A stretch of 64,000 nt of DNA from Planctomycetaceae bacterium. GTDB taxonomy: Bacteria; Planctomycetota; Planctomycetia; Planctomycetales; Planctomycetaceae. The notes under the pieces were generated by a model. That model was given only the letters and a program-made list of their open reading frames with translations. It did no database searches and was not told where the DNA came from. Position 1 is the first letter of the stretch. Every line of letters begins with the position of its first letter. A program made the position numbers and the translations under genes. The stretch is from positions 186,001-250,000 of the forward strand of contig JAWKUA010000007.1 in assembly GCA_041398785.1 (NCBI GenBank), written 5' to 3'. Shown in pieces: positions 18,025-27,158 of the stretch.

Positions 18025-19098
18025 ATGCTTTCAGGATTCCGGATGATTGTACGCAGTGCCGTTGACACACGGTTCGCGGTGGCAGCCATGGCGGCTCTGG
18101 CAGTCGTCGGATGCGAGCGGGCGGAGCCGTTGCAGTGGGCGTCAGGCAGGGAAGTGCAGGCTCTGCCCGAACAACTGCAGCAGGCCGTGAATGATGTCGT
18201 GCATGAGCATTCGGGAAGTGCCGTTAACCCGAAACTCGTCAGCAAACCCGATGCGCCGCTGGCCTTCACTCTGCATCTGGAACACGGCCAGGCGGTCTAC
18301 ATGCGTCGGTGCGTGCAGTGTCACGGAGTCTCCGGTGCCGGCGACGGACCGGCCGCTGATCTTCTGTATCCGCGTCCCCGCGACTACACAAAGGGCATTT
18401 TCAAGTTCACGTCCACGCAATACGGCGGCAAGCCTCGTCGCGAGGACCTGGTGAGCACTCTGCGCCGGGGAATCACCGGCACGTCGATGCCGTCATTCAG
18501 CATCCTGCCGAAGGAAGACATCGAAGCCGTTGTCGACTATGTGATGGTGCTGTCTCAGCGCGGAGAACTGGAACTTCAGTTGGCGATGGAAGCAGACGTT
18601 TCGGAGGAACTGGATCCGGAATACGTACCGGAATTCGTGGAAGACGTGGTGCGCCGCTGGAATGAGGCGGAAGCCGATCTGACACAGCCGCTGACTCCTC
18701 AGCCACAGCTGACTCCCGACCGTGTGACCGAAGGGCGCAAGGCGTTTCTGAGCAAGGGCTGCAGCAAGTGTCACGGCGACGACGGACGCGGACACACCAA
18801 AGACAACATCGGCCGCGATTCGTGGGGCTACTCGACGCGCGCCGCCGACCTGACTTCGGGAATGCTGCACGGCGGTCAGGAACCAATCGACATCTATCGC
18901 CGGATTCTGAACGGAATCAACGGAACTCCAATGCCGGGGTTCAGGAGTTCGCTGCAGGAAGAGCCGGAAACGATCTGGAACCTGGTGGCCTATGTCCTGC
19001 ACGTATCCAACCGCCGTCGCGAAGGAGAAGCCATTCCGGCGGGACTGATGAAACCGTTCGATACCGGCCATGCGTCCGATTCCGAAGCAGGTGAGTAG
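18025..19098 (+). CDS. Dihaem cytochrome c lipoprotein
   Basis: 357 residues. The N-terminus is a lipoprotein signal ending VVGC (Cys30), so it is membrane-tethered. Two class-I cytochrome c domains follow: CVQCH at residues 96-100 with a later SMPSF methionine, and CSKCH at 246-250 with TPMPGF. Domain order and spacing resemble the two haem domains of CcoP. No complete CcoP exists in the cluster, so I infer that this lipoprotein supplies that role. A second ATG at 18043 is possible. Confidence 0.8.
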   Translation: MLSGFRMIVRSAVDTRFAVAAMAALAVVGCERAEPLQWASGREVQALPEQLQQAVNDVVHEHSGSAVNPKLVSKPDAPLAFTLHLEHGQAVYMRRCVQCHGVSGAGDGPAADLLYPRPRDYTKGIFKFTSTQYGGKPRREDLVSTLRRGITGTSMPSFSILPKEDIEAVVDYVMVLSQRGELELQLAMEADVSEELDPEYVPEFVEDVVRRWNEAEADLTQPLTPQPQLTPDRVTEGRKAFLSKGCSKCHGDDGRGHTKDNIGRDSWGYSTRAADLTSGMLHGGQEPIDIYRRILNGINGTPMPGFRSSLQEEPETIWNLVAYVLHVSNRRREGEAIPAGLMKPFDTGHASDSEAGE

Positions 19099-19191
19099 TC
19101 GGGCCGGACGAAAACAGGCCAGCGGCTGAGGGTGATGTGAGTTCGCGAATAGATGTCGCCACACGAATCGCAGGTGCGAGAACAAACTGCC

Positions 19192-19857
19192 ATGACCGAA
19201 ACGTCTGATATTCAGGAAAAACAACAGCAACTGGATTCGCTGCGGCGGCAGGTCGCTTCGCTGGAATCGGAGGTTGCGTCGTCGCGGCTGTCCGACCAGT
19301 GGAACTACGACAAGTTCTACTCCACATACTACGCCACCGTGGGTTTCGTCTACGGCGGCATCGCGGCGATGGCCAGCCTGCTGCTGAACGTCATCGCCGC
19401 TCCCATCGCCGGCAAACACCCGCTGGAAATCATCCGCGTCTACCTGACGTTCCCGCTGGGAGAAAGGGCGCTGGGTCTGACGTCCGGCGAAAAGAGTCAG
19501 TACGTCATTAACGACGGAGTGATCCTGGCTCTGGGCTGCTGCCTGTATATCGGAACCGGCATGGTGCTGGGCATTGTCTTTCACTGGGTCATCTGCCGAC
19601 TGGCGCTGAACAAACCGCTGGTGACTCGTCTGGCGGTTGGCACGGTTCTGGCGGTGGTCGTCTGGATCGTCAACTTCTACCTGATTCTGGCATGGTTGCA
19701 GCCGCTGCTGTTCCGCGGTTCCTGGATCACAGACAACAGCATTCTTCCGTGGTGGGTTGCCCTGGGAACTCACCTGGTATTTGGATGGACAATGGCATTG
19801 ATGGCTCCCCTGGGCGCGTTTGTTCCCTATACGCGCCCGACGGATCAGCCGGCTTAA
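19192..19857 (+). CDS. Four-helix membrane protein of the cbb3 cluster
   Basis: 221 residues from ATG 19192 (an upstream ATG at 19153 is less likely). A short coiled coil (EKQQQLDSLRRQVASLESEV) precedes four or five membrane helices: VGFVYGGIAAMASLLLNVIA, VILALGCCLYIGTGMVLGIVF, AVGTVLAVVVWIVNFYLILAW and WVALGTHLVFGWTMALMAPLG. No haem or metal motif is obvious. It lies between a cytochrome and ccoN, so it is probably an oxidase-associated subunit. Function unknown. Confidence 0.65.
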   Translation: MTETSDIQEKQQQLDSLRRQVASLESEVASSRLSDQWNYDKFYSTYYATVGFVYGGIAAMASLLLNVIAAPIAGKHPLEIIRVYLTFPLGERALGLTSGEKSQYVINDGVILALGCCLYIGTGMVLGIVFHWVICRLALNKPLVTRLAVGTVLAVVVWIVNFYLILAWLQPLLFRGSWITDNSILPWWVALGTHLVFGWTMALMAPLGAFVPYTRPTDQPA

Positions 19858-20013
19858 TGGAAATGATGGATTGTGGTGGCCGAGTCTCCGCCGGTCCGTT
19901 CCGGCAGCGGGGTTCGATGCTTCTGACGATGGTGAACCGACGCACGGAACCTGTGACACACCGGCCTCGGTTCATCAATTTCACAGCGGACTGTTGAAGA
20001 AGTCTGACAGAAT

Positions 20014-21444
20014 ATGAGCGAAGCAACCGTTTCAGCGAACAACAGTAAGTCCGGCGGCACATCGCTGCGGTCTCACGCGGAACTTGTCGACGAGACGCTG
20101 GTCAAGGCGTATTTTCTCGCCGCCCTGACATTCCTGACGATCTCCATGATTGCGGGACTGCTGATGGCGATGCAGTTGATTCGTCACAATCCGCTGGCCG
20201 GCATTGAATTCTTTTCACCGGGACGCTGGCGAATGCTGCATACCAACGCCGTTGCCTACGGATTTCTGGCGAACGCGTTTCTGGGCATTCTGCACTGGAT
20301 TGTACCTCGCCTGACGCTGCAGCCTGTTCTGGACAGGCGTCTGTCCGTGGCGATTTTTGTTGCCTGGCAGGGCGTTGTCCTGGCAACCGCCGTCGGACTG
20401 CTGATCGGCCAGGCTCAGGGTCTGGAGTGGGGCGAAACTCCGGTGTGGATTGACCCGGTGGCTCAACTGGGGCTTCTGCTGGTGGCCATCAACTTCATGA
20501 CGCCCATCGCAAAGATGAAGGGACCGCTGTATGTCACGCTGTGGTACTTCATGGCGATGTTTGTCTGGACATTTCTGACATACGCCATGGGCAACTTTGT
20601 GCCGCAGTATTTTGTGACCGGCACAAGTGCGGGAGCTGTCGGAGGACTATTCATTCACGACCTGGTCGGCCTGTTTGTGACTCCGCTGGGCTGGGGAATG
20701 ATGTACTACTTCGTTCCGATCCTGCTGAAGCGCCCCATCTGGAGTCACGGTCTGTCGCTGGTCGGATTCTGGGGTCTGGCCTTCTTCTATCCGCTGCAGG
20801 GCATCCATCACTTTCTGTACACGCCGATTCCCATGTTTCTGCAGTACGGTGCCGTGGTGTCCACGATCGCCGTGGAACTGGTGGTCACAACCGTCGTCAT
20901 CAACTTCTTCGGCACGATCTGGGGGGCGTTCAGCACTGTCAAAACGAACCTGCCGATTCGCTGGTTCTACACCGGCATGGTGTTCTATTTCCTGACATGT
21001 CTGCAGTGTGCGTTCCAGGTGACGCTGACGTTTCAGAAGATTATCCACTTCAGTGACTGGGTCGTCGGACACGCTCATCTGGTGATGTTCGGTGTGTTTT
21101 CGATGTGGATCATGGGTGTGATGACCTATCTGTTCCCCAGAATGCTGAACCGGAACTGGTACAGCGCGAAGGCGTGTGAATGGCATTTCTGGCTTAGCAC
21201 GATCGGTGTGCTTGTGATGGCCGGCGACCTGACTCTGCTGGGAGTCTTTCAGGGCTGGTCCTGGGCCGCTCTGGAACCCTGGGACGCGTCTGTCGACTTT
21301 TCCTATCCGTTCTGGGTACTGCGTGCCCTGGCGGGGCTGTGCATGTTCTCCGGACTGCTGGTGTTTCTCTGGAACATCTGGAAAACATGGAGTCTGGCTC
21401 CGACAGGCAGCCACGCAGGCCGTGTCGAAGCTGAGGCTGCGTAG
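20014..21444 (+). CDS. ccoN: cbb3-type cytochrome c oxidase subunit I
   Basis: 476 residues with about 12 membrane helices. Ligands are in place: His76 (RMLHTN) and His355 for low-spin haem b, His353 for the high-spin haem (VVGHAHLVMFG), and CuB ligands His215 (FIHDLVGL), His265 and His266 (GIHHFLY). Tyr259 in LAFFYPLQGIHH is at the place of the cross-linked Tyr of C-type oxidases, which separates it from nitric oxide reductase NorB. It reduces O2 to water with high affinity. The usual GHN at the first CuB histidine is IHD here, a lineage difference. Confidence 0.9.
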   Translation: MSEATVSANNSKSGGTSLRSHAELVDETLVKAYFLAALTFLTISMIAGLLMAMQLIRHNPLAGIEFFSPGRWRMLHTNAVAYGFLANAFLGILHWIVPRLTLQPVLDRRLSVAIFVAWQGVVLATAVGLLIGQAQGLEWGETPVWIDPVAQLGLLLVAINFMTPIAKMKGPLYVTLWYFMAMFVWTFLTYAMGNFVPQYFVTGTSAGAVGGLFIHDLVGLFVTPLGWGMMYYFVPILLKRPIWSHGLSLVGFWGLAFFYPLQGIHHFLYTPIPMFLQYGAVVSTIAVELVVTTVVINFFGTIWGAFSTVKTNLPIRWFYTGMVFYFLTCLQCAFQVTLTFQKIIHFSDWVVGHAHLVMFGVFSMWIMGVMTYLFPRMLNRNWYSAKACEWHFWLSTIGVLVMAGDLTLLGVFQGWSWAALEPWDASVDFSYPFWVLRALAGLCMFSGLLVFLWNIWKTWSLAPTGSHAGRVEAEAA

Positions 21445-21518
21445 CGGAACGGCCGGTTCCTTCACCGCGTGCAAATTGATGCGGTGGATATTTCACTAAC
21501 ACTGACTGAGTTTCCAAA

Positions 21519-22217
21519 ATGTTTGAAAGCAAATCGGGCATCCTGTTCATCGGAGGACTGGGCTTCTTCGTGCTGGCGTTTGTGTCCAATGCGATGGTCC
21601 CCGCCCTGATGTATGACGAATTGCCGGAACAAAAGGTCGCCGAACTGATTAACAGCAATCTGCGATATCAGTTTGAAGACCTGGCCCGAAGGTACCCGGA
21701 CTCGTTCAATGCCGTCTATGGCGAACCGCCCGGCGGTGAAGAAGCCGATCAGGACTGGTGGAACGAAAAATGCGCCGAAGCTCTGGAGTACGGTCATCAG
21801 TTGTACGTCGGTGAAGGGTGCTGGCACTGCCACAGCCAGTTCATTCGCCCGGTATCAAACGAAGAGGAACGCTGGGGCCCGGTTTCACATTCGTGGGAGT
21901 ACCAGAATGAACTGCAGCGACCGGTCCTGTTCGGAACCCGGCGAGTCGGGCCGGACCTGTGCCGTGAAGGAGGCCGGCGCAGCAACGACTGGCACGCTGT
22001 CCACTTTTTCCGGCCACTGGACCTGTCGGAAGGATCACCGATGCCGGAGTACCCGTGGTTCTTTGACGGTTCTGCCGACAAGCCCAATGCCAGAGGCCTG
22101 GCCATTATCACTTACATTCAATGGCTGGGGTCGTGGCAGGAAAGTTATCCGTATTACGAAGCCTACCAGCCGTCGATGGTTGCGAACGACGACGAACAGA
22201 CGGAGGACAACGAATGA
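21519..22217 (+). CDS. ccoO: cbb3-type oxidase subunit II, monohaem cytochrome c
   Basis: 232 residues. An N-terminal anchor (ILFIGGLGFFVLAFVSNAMV) is followed by CWHCHSQFIRPV (haem Cys101-His105), then RVGPDL and GSPMPEYPW with axial Met175, the classic CcoO order. It passes electrons to CcoN. The stop overlaps the next start (ATGA), indicating translational coupling. Confidence 0.9.
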   Translation: MFESKSGILFIGGLGFFVLAFVSNAMVPALMYDELPEQKVAELINSNLRYQFEDLARRYPDSFNAVYGEPPGGEEADQDWWNEKCAEALEYGHQLYVGEGCWHCHSQFIRPVSNEEERWGPVSHSWEYQNELQRPVLFGTRRVGPDLCREGGRRSNDWHAVHFFRPLDLSEGSPMPEYPWFFDGSADKPNARGLAIITYIQWLGSWQESYPYYEAYQPSMVANDDEQTEDNE

Positions 22218-22573
22218 GCAGCCTGACGACTCAATCAACCCCGGAAACGCGGGACACATGGACCGACTCGTCACCCGGTGATCGCAGTTGGGCGTGGACC
22301 ATTACGATCGTGTTTGCCGTGCTGATTCTGATTCCCAGCATGCTGGGGTTCGTGATGAAGTTTGCCGAACTGGTGACTCTGTCCGAGGGCGAGGTGGATG
22401 GCGGTTTTGCCATCACACCGGTCGTCAATTACCTGCTGGCCAGCATGGGCTTCTTCTGCCTGCTGCTGTGGGCCGCCGTCAACGGAATGTTCAAAGATCT
22501 GGAATCGCCAAAACACTGGATGCTGAAAAACGAAGAAGAACTGGATCAGCAGGAAACGCCAACCAATGTCTGA
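22214..22573 (+). CDS. Small membrane protein of the cbb3 operon
   Basis: 119 residues starting in the ATGA overlap with ccoO. Two membrane helices: WTITIVFAVLILIPSMLGFV and VVNYLLASMGFFCLLLWAAV. The C-terminus is charged (KHWMLKNEEELDQQ). The position is that of CcoQ, but CcoQ is usually about 50-60 residues with one helix, so it may be a different oxidase-associated subunit. Confidence 0.65.
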   Translation: MSSLTTQSTPETRDTWTDSSPGDRSWAWTITIVFAVLILIPSMLGFVMKFAELVTLSEGEVDGGFAITPVVNYLLASMGFFCLLLWAAVNGMFKDLESPKHWMLKNEEELDQQETPTNV

Positions 22574-22760
22574 TACAAATCTGCCATCGAATGTGGAACA
22601 GCCGTCGCCTCGTGAAGAACATACGTTTCATCATTACCGCGGAAACGTGATTCCGTGGTACGTGCGACTGATCTGGGTCGGCTTCTGGATCGGTGCGGTG
22701 GTCTACATCATCCGGTACTTCTTCCCCGCGATGCAGGTGGAGTTGCTGCTTCCGCCATGA
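22566..22760 (+). CDS. Single-helix protein resembling the N-terminal anchor of CcoP
   Basis: 64 residues, overlapping the previous gene by 8 bases and the next by 4 (ATGA). The sequence HHYRGNVIPWYVRLIWVGFW then a hydrophobic helix resembles the start of CcoP/FixP (an H-x-Y-G-I segment, then a PRWW helix). The two haem domains that normally follow in CcoP are absent. I infer that it is a CcoP membrane anchor whose cytochrome part is supplied separately, perhaps by the dihaem lipoprotein at 18025. Confidence 0.6.
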   Translation: MSDTNLPSNVEQPSPREEHTFHHYRGNVIPWYVRLIWVGFWIGAVVYIIRYFFPAMQVELLLPP

Positions 22761-25255
22761 TGCCCGTGAACCCCGACAGCGAAAATCAGAAATTGGAGTT
22801 GTCGGGGGCGATGACGCAGCCGGAATACTGCGTGTACTGCGGGCTGCCGACCGGCGGCACGGTAACCGTCGCCGGAACAGAGGCTCATCCGCCGAGCACG
22901 GCTTCTCAGGATGCCTACTGCTGCTACGGCTGTCGCGTTGCTCACACAATTGTGCGCGAACGCGGGACAGCCGGTGCTGTTCGCTGGACGATGGTGCGGC
23001 TTGGTCTGGCCATCTTTTTCACGATGAACCTGATGGCGTTTACGATGGTCAGGTGGTCTCTGGATGTCTACGACGTTCAGCCGGACCCGTTCCAGCAGAA
23101 ACTGTTCGAAGTCTTTCGCTGGCTCGGTCTGGTCCTTGGCCTGCCGGTGCTGCTGCTGCTGGGGATGCCACTGCTGCAGAGTGCCGTTGAAGGCTGGAAG
23201 CACCGCATTTTTTCGACCGACCTGCTGATTGCCACGGGAGTCGTCGCCGCCTACCTGGTTTCCGCGGCCAACGTCGTTCGCGACTCCGGGACAACGTACT
23301 TCGAAGTCGGTGCCATGGTCCTGGTGATGGTGACTCTGGGCCGCTGGTTCGAAGCGGTCGGCAAACAGAAGGCCACCGAAGCGCTGGACAGTCTGGCCGG
23401 ACTGCTGCCGGCTCATGTGTTCCGCCTGGCGGACAACGCTGACGGACAGACTGAGGAACAGATTGATTCCGCCGTGATCGAAGTGGGCGACCGGCTGCGT
23501 GTGCGGGCGGGCGAGCGATTTGCCACCGACGCTGTCGTCGTAAAGGGATCGGCCTCCGTCGACGAACATGTCTTCACGGGTGAGAGCACTCCGGTGGCGA
23601 AGGCGATCGGCGATGAGGTTCTTGCGGGGACTGTGAACCTGGACGGCGATGTCGTCGTGCGGGTCACCGCCGCGCTGCGGGCGGGAGCGTTTGGACGGCT
23701 GCTGGCTGTTCTGCAACAGGCCCGACAGACTCGCGGGCACTATCAGCGGCTGACGGATCGAGTGGCGTCGTGGTTCTTTCCCATTGTGACGCTCGTCGCC
23801 GCGACGGCATTCGTCATGCATTTTTCCAGCGGAATCGGGACAGCGATTCAGGTCAGTCTTGCCGTGTTGCTGATCGCGTGTCCGTGCGCACTGGGACTGG
23901 CGACTCCCCTGGCGGTGTGGACGGCGCTCAGCACCGCGGTACGCAATCAGGTGTTGTTTCGAAGCGGCGAGGCCATTGAGCGGCTCGCCGCGGCGAAAAC
24001 CGTTTGCTTCGACAAGACCGGCACGCTGACAACCGGCGAACCGAGAGTCATGCAGATGACGCTGCTTGGCGACGCGGCGGCACTGTCCGTTGCGGAAGTC
24101 GGCCACGAGCTGGCTCAGGCGTCCGCTCATCCGTTTTCGCGAGCTGTCTCCCGGTACCTGGAACTCCGCTGGCCGCAGGTCGCGCGGCGGGTGTCGTCCA
24201 CACGATACGAAACTCGGACCGTTCCAAGCGGCGGTGTCGAAGGCATCGCGTCCGACGGACGGCTGTCGCGACTCGGCAGCATGGAATTCGCCTGCTGCGA
24301 ATTTCACGTCCCGGCCGGCGCTCCCGCTGTGATTCCCATTCCGTCTTCAACCGATGCCGATCGATTCTGTGCTCAGTGCCGCAACAAACTTCCGCTGGGA
24401 CTGCGAATGCAGATGGATCGACTGCGGCTGGCAGCGGACCAGCAGGCGGCTTCCGTTGTCATGGTATCGACCAACGGAGTGCCCGCTGCCGCGGTTCTGT
24501 TGGCTGAGACAATTCGAACCGAAGCTCCCGCCGCGATTGAGCGGCTATCCGGTCTGGGATTGCCCGTGCATGTACTGACCGGAGATCGAGAAGCAAAAGC
24601 ACATCGCCTGCGAGAAGCACTGTTCAGTCGACAAATGCAATCGAACTCGGAAGAAAATTCGCAGACGGAAATTCGCTGCAACCTGCGGCCCGAAGATAAG
24701 GTCGCGGCGGTGGAAGACATTCGCAGGACGCAGGGCACGACCGTGATGGTCGGTGACGGAATCAACGACGCACCCGCTCTGGCCGCCAGCGATGCCGGGA
24801 TCGCCATGGGTTGCGGAGCCGACGTGTCGCGCGATTCGGCTCACATCTGCCTGCTGACCAACGACCTGACGCGAGTTCCCTGGGCCATTGATCTGGCCCG
24901 CCGGACTCGCTCTGTTATTCGCCAAAACCTGTTCTGGGCGTTTGCGTACAACAGCGTGGGAGTCGTGCTGGCGGCGTCCGGAAAGCTGAACCCGGCCATC
25001 GCCGCCGCGCTGATGATTGGCAGCAGCCTGCTGGTGATTTCCAACAGCCTGAGACTGATGCAAAACGGCGACATGGCAAACGATGACACTCAGACACCGT
25101 CCAATTCCGGCACCGAAGAAACCGGCGCTGGGGGTGCGGCGGAGTCGCGGAACGCTATACCGGTCGCGTCGAATCACGTTCAGGATGTCCTGCGAAGTTC
25201 GTGCAAAACGTCAGCTCGGTTCAGCCTTGTTGAAAGCGCGGGAGGCACCAGATGA
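22757..25255 (+). CDS. ccoI: CcoI-type copper-translocating P1B ATPase
   Basis: 832 residues starting in the ATGA overlap. The N-terminus has CVYCGLPTGG and YCCYGCRVAH, a Cys-rich metal-binding region typical of CcoI. P-type ATPase motifs follow: TGES, the intramembrane ACPCALGLATP (Cys375, Cys377), phosphorylation site DKTGTLT (Asp419) and GDGINDAPAL near 666. It exports or delivers copper for cbb3 assembly. A CGPLTPH-like second Cys pair (RFCAQCRNK) sits in the nucleotide-binding region, which is unusual. The protein runs about 60 residues past the last helix in a Ser/Thr-rich tail. Confidence 0.88.
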   Translation: MMPVNPDSENQKLELSGAMTQPEYCVYCGLPTGGTVTVAGTEAHPPSTASQDAYCCYGCRVAHTIVRERGTAGAVRWTMVRLGLAIFFTMNLMAFTMVRWSLDVYDVQPDPFQQKLFEVFRWLGLVLGLPVLLLLGMPLLQSAVEGWKHRIFSTDLLIATGVVAAYLVSAANVVRDSGTTYFEVGAMVLVMVTLGRWFEAVGKQKATEALDSLAGLLPAHVFRLADNADGQTEEQIDSAVIEVGDRLRVRAGERFATDAVVVKGSASVDEHVFTGESTPVAKAIGDEVLAGTVNLDGDVVVRVTAALRAGAFGRLLAVLQQARQTRGHYQRLTDRVASWFFPIVTLVAATAFVMHFSSGIGTAIQVSLAVLLIACPCALGLATPLAVWTALSTAVRNQVLFRSGEAIERLAAAKTVCFDKTGTLTTGEPRVMQMTLLGDAAALSVAEVGHELAQASAHPFSRAVSRYLELRWPQVARRVSSTRYETRTVPSGGVEGIASDGRLSRLGSMEFACCEFHVPAGAPAVIPIPSSTDADRFCAQCRNKLPLGLRMQMDRLRLAADQQAASVVMVSTNGVPAAAVLLAETIRTEAPAAIERLSGLGLPVHVLTGDREAKAHRLREALFSRQMQSNSEENSQTEIRCNLRPEDKVAAVEDIRRTQGTTVMVGDGINDAPALAASDAGIAMGCGADVSRDSAHICLLTNDLTRVPWAIDLARRTRSVIRQNLFWAFAYNSVGVVLAASGKLNPAIAAALMIGSSLLVISNSLRLMQNGDMANDDTQTPSNSGTEETGAGGAAESRNAIPVASNHVQDVLRSSCKTSARFSLVESAGGTR

Positions 25256-26034
25256 CGCCCGCCGGAATTGAATTGCCGCTGGTGTTTGTCAGCGGAGTCC
25301 TCGGTTCCGCACACTGTATCGGCATGTGCGGCGCGATTTCCGCGATGATGAATGCCGGCACGACGGGCATTCGCGGCGCTCTGGCTCGACAGCTTCTGTG
25401 GAGCGGCGGCCGAGTATTCACATACGTCTTTCTTGGCCTGACCGCGGCATTCGCCGGTGTGCGGTTTTCGGCGACTCAGGAGAACGCGGTTCCCCTGCAG
25501 GCCGCGTTTGCCGTCATCGCCGGCCTGCTGCTGATTGTCCAGGGACTGCATGCGGCCGGATGGCTGCGGTGGCGCGTGCGTCGGTCCGCGTCGCCGTGCC
25601 TGACGGCGAAGCTGTTCTCGCAGTTTCTGCAGGGTGGGTCGGCGTCGGCTGTTCTGGTGGCGGGAGTCCTGACCGGCTTTCTTCCGTGCGGACTCGTGTA
25701 TTCGTTCCTGGCTCTGGCGGCCAGCACCGGCAGCCTGCTGCATGGAAGTCTGGTGATGCTGGCGTTCGGAGCGGGCACGATTCCCGTGATGCTGCTGACC
25801 GGAACCGGATTGTCCGTCGCATCGCTGGCAACGCGACGCCGACTCACGCGGCTGGCGGCGGCTTGTGTGCTGGCCACGGGCCTGCTGACCGTCGGTCGCG
25901 GCATCGTGTTCGCGTCGACAGCGGCGGCCAGGCAGCCGGAAAAAGCCTGTCCGTTCTGCGAAGCCCGAGCCGCCGCTGGCGAGGTGCCTCACGAGGCCAT
26001 CGCTTCCGGCGATGGAACCGATGCGGCTCCCTGA
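25252..26034 (+). CDS. Sulfite exporter TauE/SafE-family membrane protein (cbb3-associated)
   Basis: 260 residues starting in an ATGA overlap with ccoI. It has six or more helices with the family landmarks GSAHCIGMCGAIS near the start and GFLPCGLVYSF in the second half. This UreH/SafE-like type commonly follows ccoI in cbb3 clusters and is linked to copper or assembly. A cysteine pair (KACPFCEAR) lies in the C-terminal tail. Confidence 0.8.
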   Translation: MTPAGIELPLVFVSGVLGSAHCIGMCGAISAMMNAGTTGIRGALARQLLWSGGRVFTYVFLGLTAAFAGVRFSATQENAVPLQAAFAVIAGLLLIVQGLHAAGWLRWRVRRSASPCLTAKLFSQFLQGGSASAVLVAGVLTGFLPCGLVYSFLALAASTGSLLHGSLVMLAFGAGTIPVMLLTGTGLSVASLATRRRLTRLAAACVLATGLLTVGRGIVFASTAAARQPEKACPFCEARAAAGEVPHEAIASGDGTDAAP

Positions 26035-26471
26035 CGGCCGGAATCAATGTATTCTGAAGTGGGAAGTGAATGAGATTTCCGAATCGCAATGGCCAGCCGT
26101 CTGACCGCGCCTGGCGGTGGGAGGGTAACTGCCGTTGTGCCGATTTCAGCCCCATGGTAGAGGATTTTTTTAACGAATAACGAAGCACCGAAGCTCCGCC
26201 GAACGGTCCGGGCGTGTGAACTTCGCAGGAACGGCGAAGAAACGTCGCACTCCGGTATGTCCGCCGTCCCGCGCCGCTGTCCAGTCTGACTTTCGAACAG
26301 CCAATCGTTAATCACCCCGCGTGCTTTGTGAGCACGGAATTGATGAGTTGTTTGGCACCGGCTGTGGAAGTGGATTCCGTGTCGCAGACGCACTGGCACG
26401 GCCAGTGCCACACATGGAAGCGCGCTGGCCACGACACTCTTTCAAGAAACCGAACCCGTTGATTCTTCACC
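26035..26471. other. Intergenic gap inside the respiratory cluster
   Basis: About 437 bases separating the oxidase genes from the Rieske/Nap genes, so the two halves may have separate promoters. It holds a short T-run (ATTTTTTT near 26163-26170) without a clear stem, and hairpin D1 near 26391. Confidence 0.5.
26389..26412. repeat. Short palindromic repeat family D, copy 1
   Basis: CACTGGC-ACG-GCCAGTG is a perfect 7-bp inverted repeat, followed by CCACAC. Variants occur at 35550-35575, 35724-35746, 35966-35992 and 52413-52436, always intergenic. Confidence 0.65.
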
Positions 26472-26966
26472 ATGCCGAACCCAGCAGGTCTCGACACAAT
26501 ACGCCGGGAAAGCAAGATATCGCTGCCCGATGACATGCGCGAGCAGCCCCCGTCGACAAAGACTGCCGCGTCAACCGGCCGCATGTCACGGACTCTGCTG
26601 AATTTCTGGCTGGATACGACGCTGCTGGTCGTCCTGGCGGCGCTGGGAATCGTCGCGACAATTGTGCAGTTCGTCTTTCCTCCCGGCGTCGCGGCTCGCG
26701 GCTGGCGACTTTGGAACATGAACTATGGCCAGTGGTGCAGCGTTCAGTTCGCCCTGCTGTCGCTGCTGGGAATTGGTGTGCTGCTGCACGTCATGCTGCA
26801 CTGGACATGGGTGTGCAGCGTGGTTGTGCGGCGAGTGCTGGGACGAACGGAAATGCCCGACGACGGCATTCGGACGATCTACGGAGTCGGCCTGCTGATC
26901 GTACTGCTGGTGTCCGGAGCCGTCATCGTGGCGCTGGCAACGTTTTCCATTCGGCAGCCCGCGTGA
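26472..26966 (+). CDS. DUF4405-like membrane protein, probable b-haem binding
   Basis: 164 residues with three membrane helices: LDTTLLVVLAALGIVATIVQF, SVQFALLSLLGIGVLLHVMLHWTW and IYGVGLLIVLLVSGAVIVALA. Histidines in LLHVMLHW fit the DUF4405/FdnI-like haem-binding pattern. An extended Pro/Ser-rich N-terminus precedes the first helix; ATG 26535 would be a shorter start. It sits before the Rieske gene and may be a quinone-side subunit. Confidence 0.65.
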   Translation: MPNPAGLDTIRRESKISLPDDMREQPPSTKTAASTGRMSRTLLNFWLDTTLLVVLAALGIVATIVQFVFPPGVAARGWRLWNMNYGQWCSVQFALLSLLGIGVLLHVMLHWTWVCSVVVRRVLGRTEMPDDGIRTIYGVGLLIVLLVSGAVIVALATFSIRQPA

Positions 26967-27158
26967 TCCGTGCAGTCCAGCCGTCGAACTTCACTCAGTG
27001 CGCGGAAGGTCACACATGTGCGGTCCGGAGCAGTACACATTTCCGCAATCGCACATGTTGGTTTCGAGCGGCCGAAACTTCCCTGGCGACGGGCAATCGC
27101 AGGTGAATGGAACAAGTTGTGCAAATGCTGACACGGTAACGAGGGGAGTCATTCATCG

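Noticed and set aside
18493..19959. 488-codon antisense frame over the dihaem cytochrome and next gene
   Set aside because: It crosses two real genes and their gap and has a His/Gln/Arg-rich composition.
22703..24307. 534-codon antisense frame over ccoI
   Set aside because: His/Gln/Arg-rich translation without motifs; the sense strand encodes an intact copper ATPase.
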